A model generated the notes under the pieces. That model worked only from the letters and a program-made list of their open reading frames with translations. It was not told the origin of the DNA and ran no database searches. DNA of 6,842 nt from Clostridiales bacterium (lineage in GTDB: Bacteria > Bacillota_A > Clostridia > Christensenellales > CAG-917), in NCBI GenBank assembly GCA_031282095.1, contig JAITEJ010000114.1, positions 1 through 6,842 of the forward strand, read 5' to 3'. Positions 6,436-6,842 of this stretch are shown piece by piece. How positions within the stretch are numbered: position 1 is the first letter of the stretch; each line of letters begins with the position of its first letter. The translations under genes were made by a program, and so were the position numbers.

Positions 6436-6842
6436 CTATACGGAAACTGAGAGAGACATAGCGTTAATAAGCCCGCATACAAGCGACATTCGCAAGGCGT
6501 GCCGTTTCCGTCGGTTGCGATACTTCGTAGAAAATATTTTAAACACTTTTATCTTTGCGTTTATGTTTTCTATCAACATCCTATCCGATGAGATTACACG
6601 GTTTACCTCGCGTTCCGCTTTTGTTATTTGGAACCGCGCTGTTTGCGTGTAATTTCAACAGCCCCGTATAGCCGCTATCCGCTTCTATTAGGGTTTTGGG
6701 GGACACCGCGCGGACTATCGTTCGCTTGAATAGCTTGAAATCGTGCTCTCTGCCTTTACCCTCAGCTATCGCAATTATCTCTCCGGTTCGGCGGTTGGCG
6801 ACTACCTGCGTTTTGATTGTGTGCCGCTTTTTCTTCCCCGAG
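6436..6842 (-). pseudogene. IS5-like DDE transposase fragment, frameshifted, open at right edge
   Basis: On the minus strand the frame from the right edge reads GKKKRHTIKTQVVANRRTGE, then EGKGREHDFKLFK and LIEADSGYTG (the second catalytic Asp region), then hits a stop at 6581-6583. The adjacent frame continues the family pattern: TKAEREVNRVISS, MLIENINAKIKVFKIF (the catalytic Glu region) and KYRNRRKRHALRMSL, ending at TAG 6436-6438. Frame change falls near 6618-6635. About eight residues usually found between the HANS and LTK segments of such proteins seem to be missing, so a small deletion probably caused the shift. Programmed frameshifting seems unlikely for that reason. The N-terminal part with the first Asp lies beyond the window. 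It ends 41 bp from the trkH stop. I could not identify terminal inverted repeats. Confidence 0.82.

Noticed and set aside
6618..6635. Programmed ribosomal frameshift in the IS5-like transposase
   Set aside because: Although an AAAA run is present, residues normally found at this point appear to be missing, which fits a deletion and decay better than a recoding site.

Overview
The window looks like a bacterial chromosome segment of intermediate GC content (near 50% by eye). The TrkH type, the SH3-like repeats and the envelope protein style suggest a Bacillota/Clostridia-like gut or environmental lineage. This assignment is weak, because nothing in the window fixes the taxonomy.

Left part, minus strand (1-1675): the 5' three quarters of ilvB, the catalytic subunit of acetolactate synthase, runs off the left edge. 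Its long leader carries a near-consensus extended -10 sigma70 promoter, a 32-codon leader ORF with 18 Ile/Val/Leu codons, a strong GC hairpin with features of an attenuator, and a strong Shine-Dalgarno just before ilvB. Together these form a complete-looking ribosome-mediated attenuation device for branched-chain amino acid synthesis. It is the most interesting item in the window, and the leader peptide is easily missed because it sits in a longer frame that runs antisense to the next gene.

Middle (1696-2399), plus strand: a divergent promoter drives a 96-residue zinc-ribbon/helix-turn-helix protein resembling the InsA half of IS1-family transposases, with no InsB partner next to it. It is followed by about 380 bp without a gene. 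That stretch holds an inverted repeat, a degenerate direct repeat of about 46 bp, and a strong extended -10 promoter placed so close to the next ATG that the transcript would be leaderless or nearly so.

Right part (2400-6394), plus strand: a two-gene unit. The first gene encodes an 849-residue exported, membrane-anchored protein of unknown function, with beta-propeller/NHL-like repeats and SH3-like domains. Two bases after it comes trkH, a full-length potassium-transporter membrane subunit with all four pore signatures. No trkA is visible. Immediately downstream lies a frameshifted, truncated IS5-like transposase on the minus strand (6436-6842, open at the right edge).

Overall this is a biosynthetic operon with its regulatory leader, a probable domesticated or orphan mobile-element DNA-binding protein, a potassium-transport/envelope unit, and IS debris.
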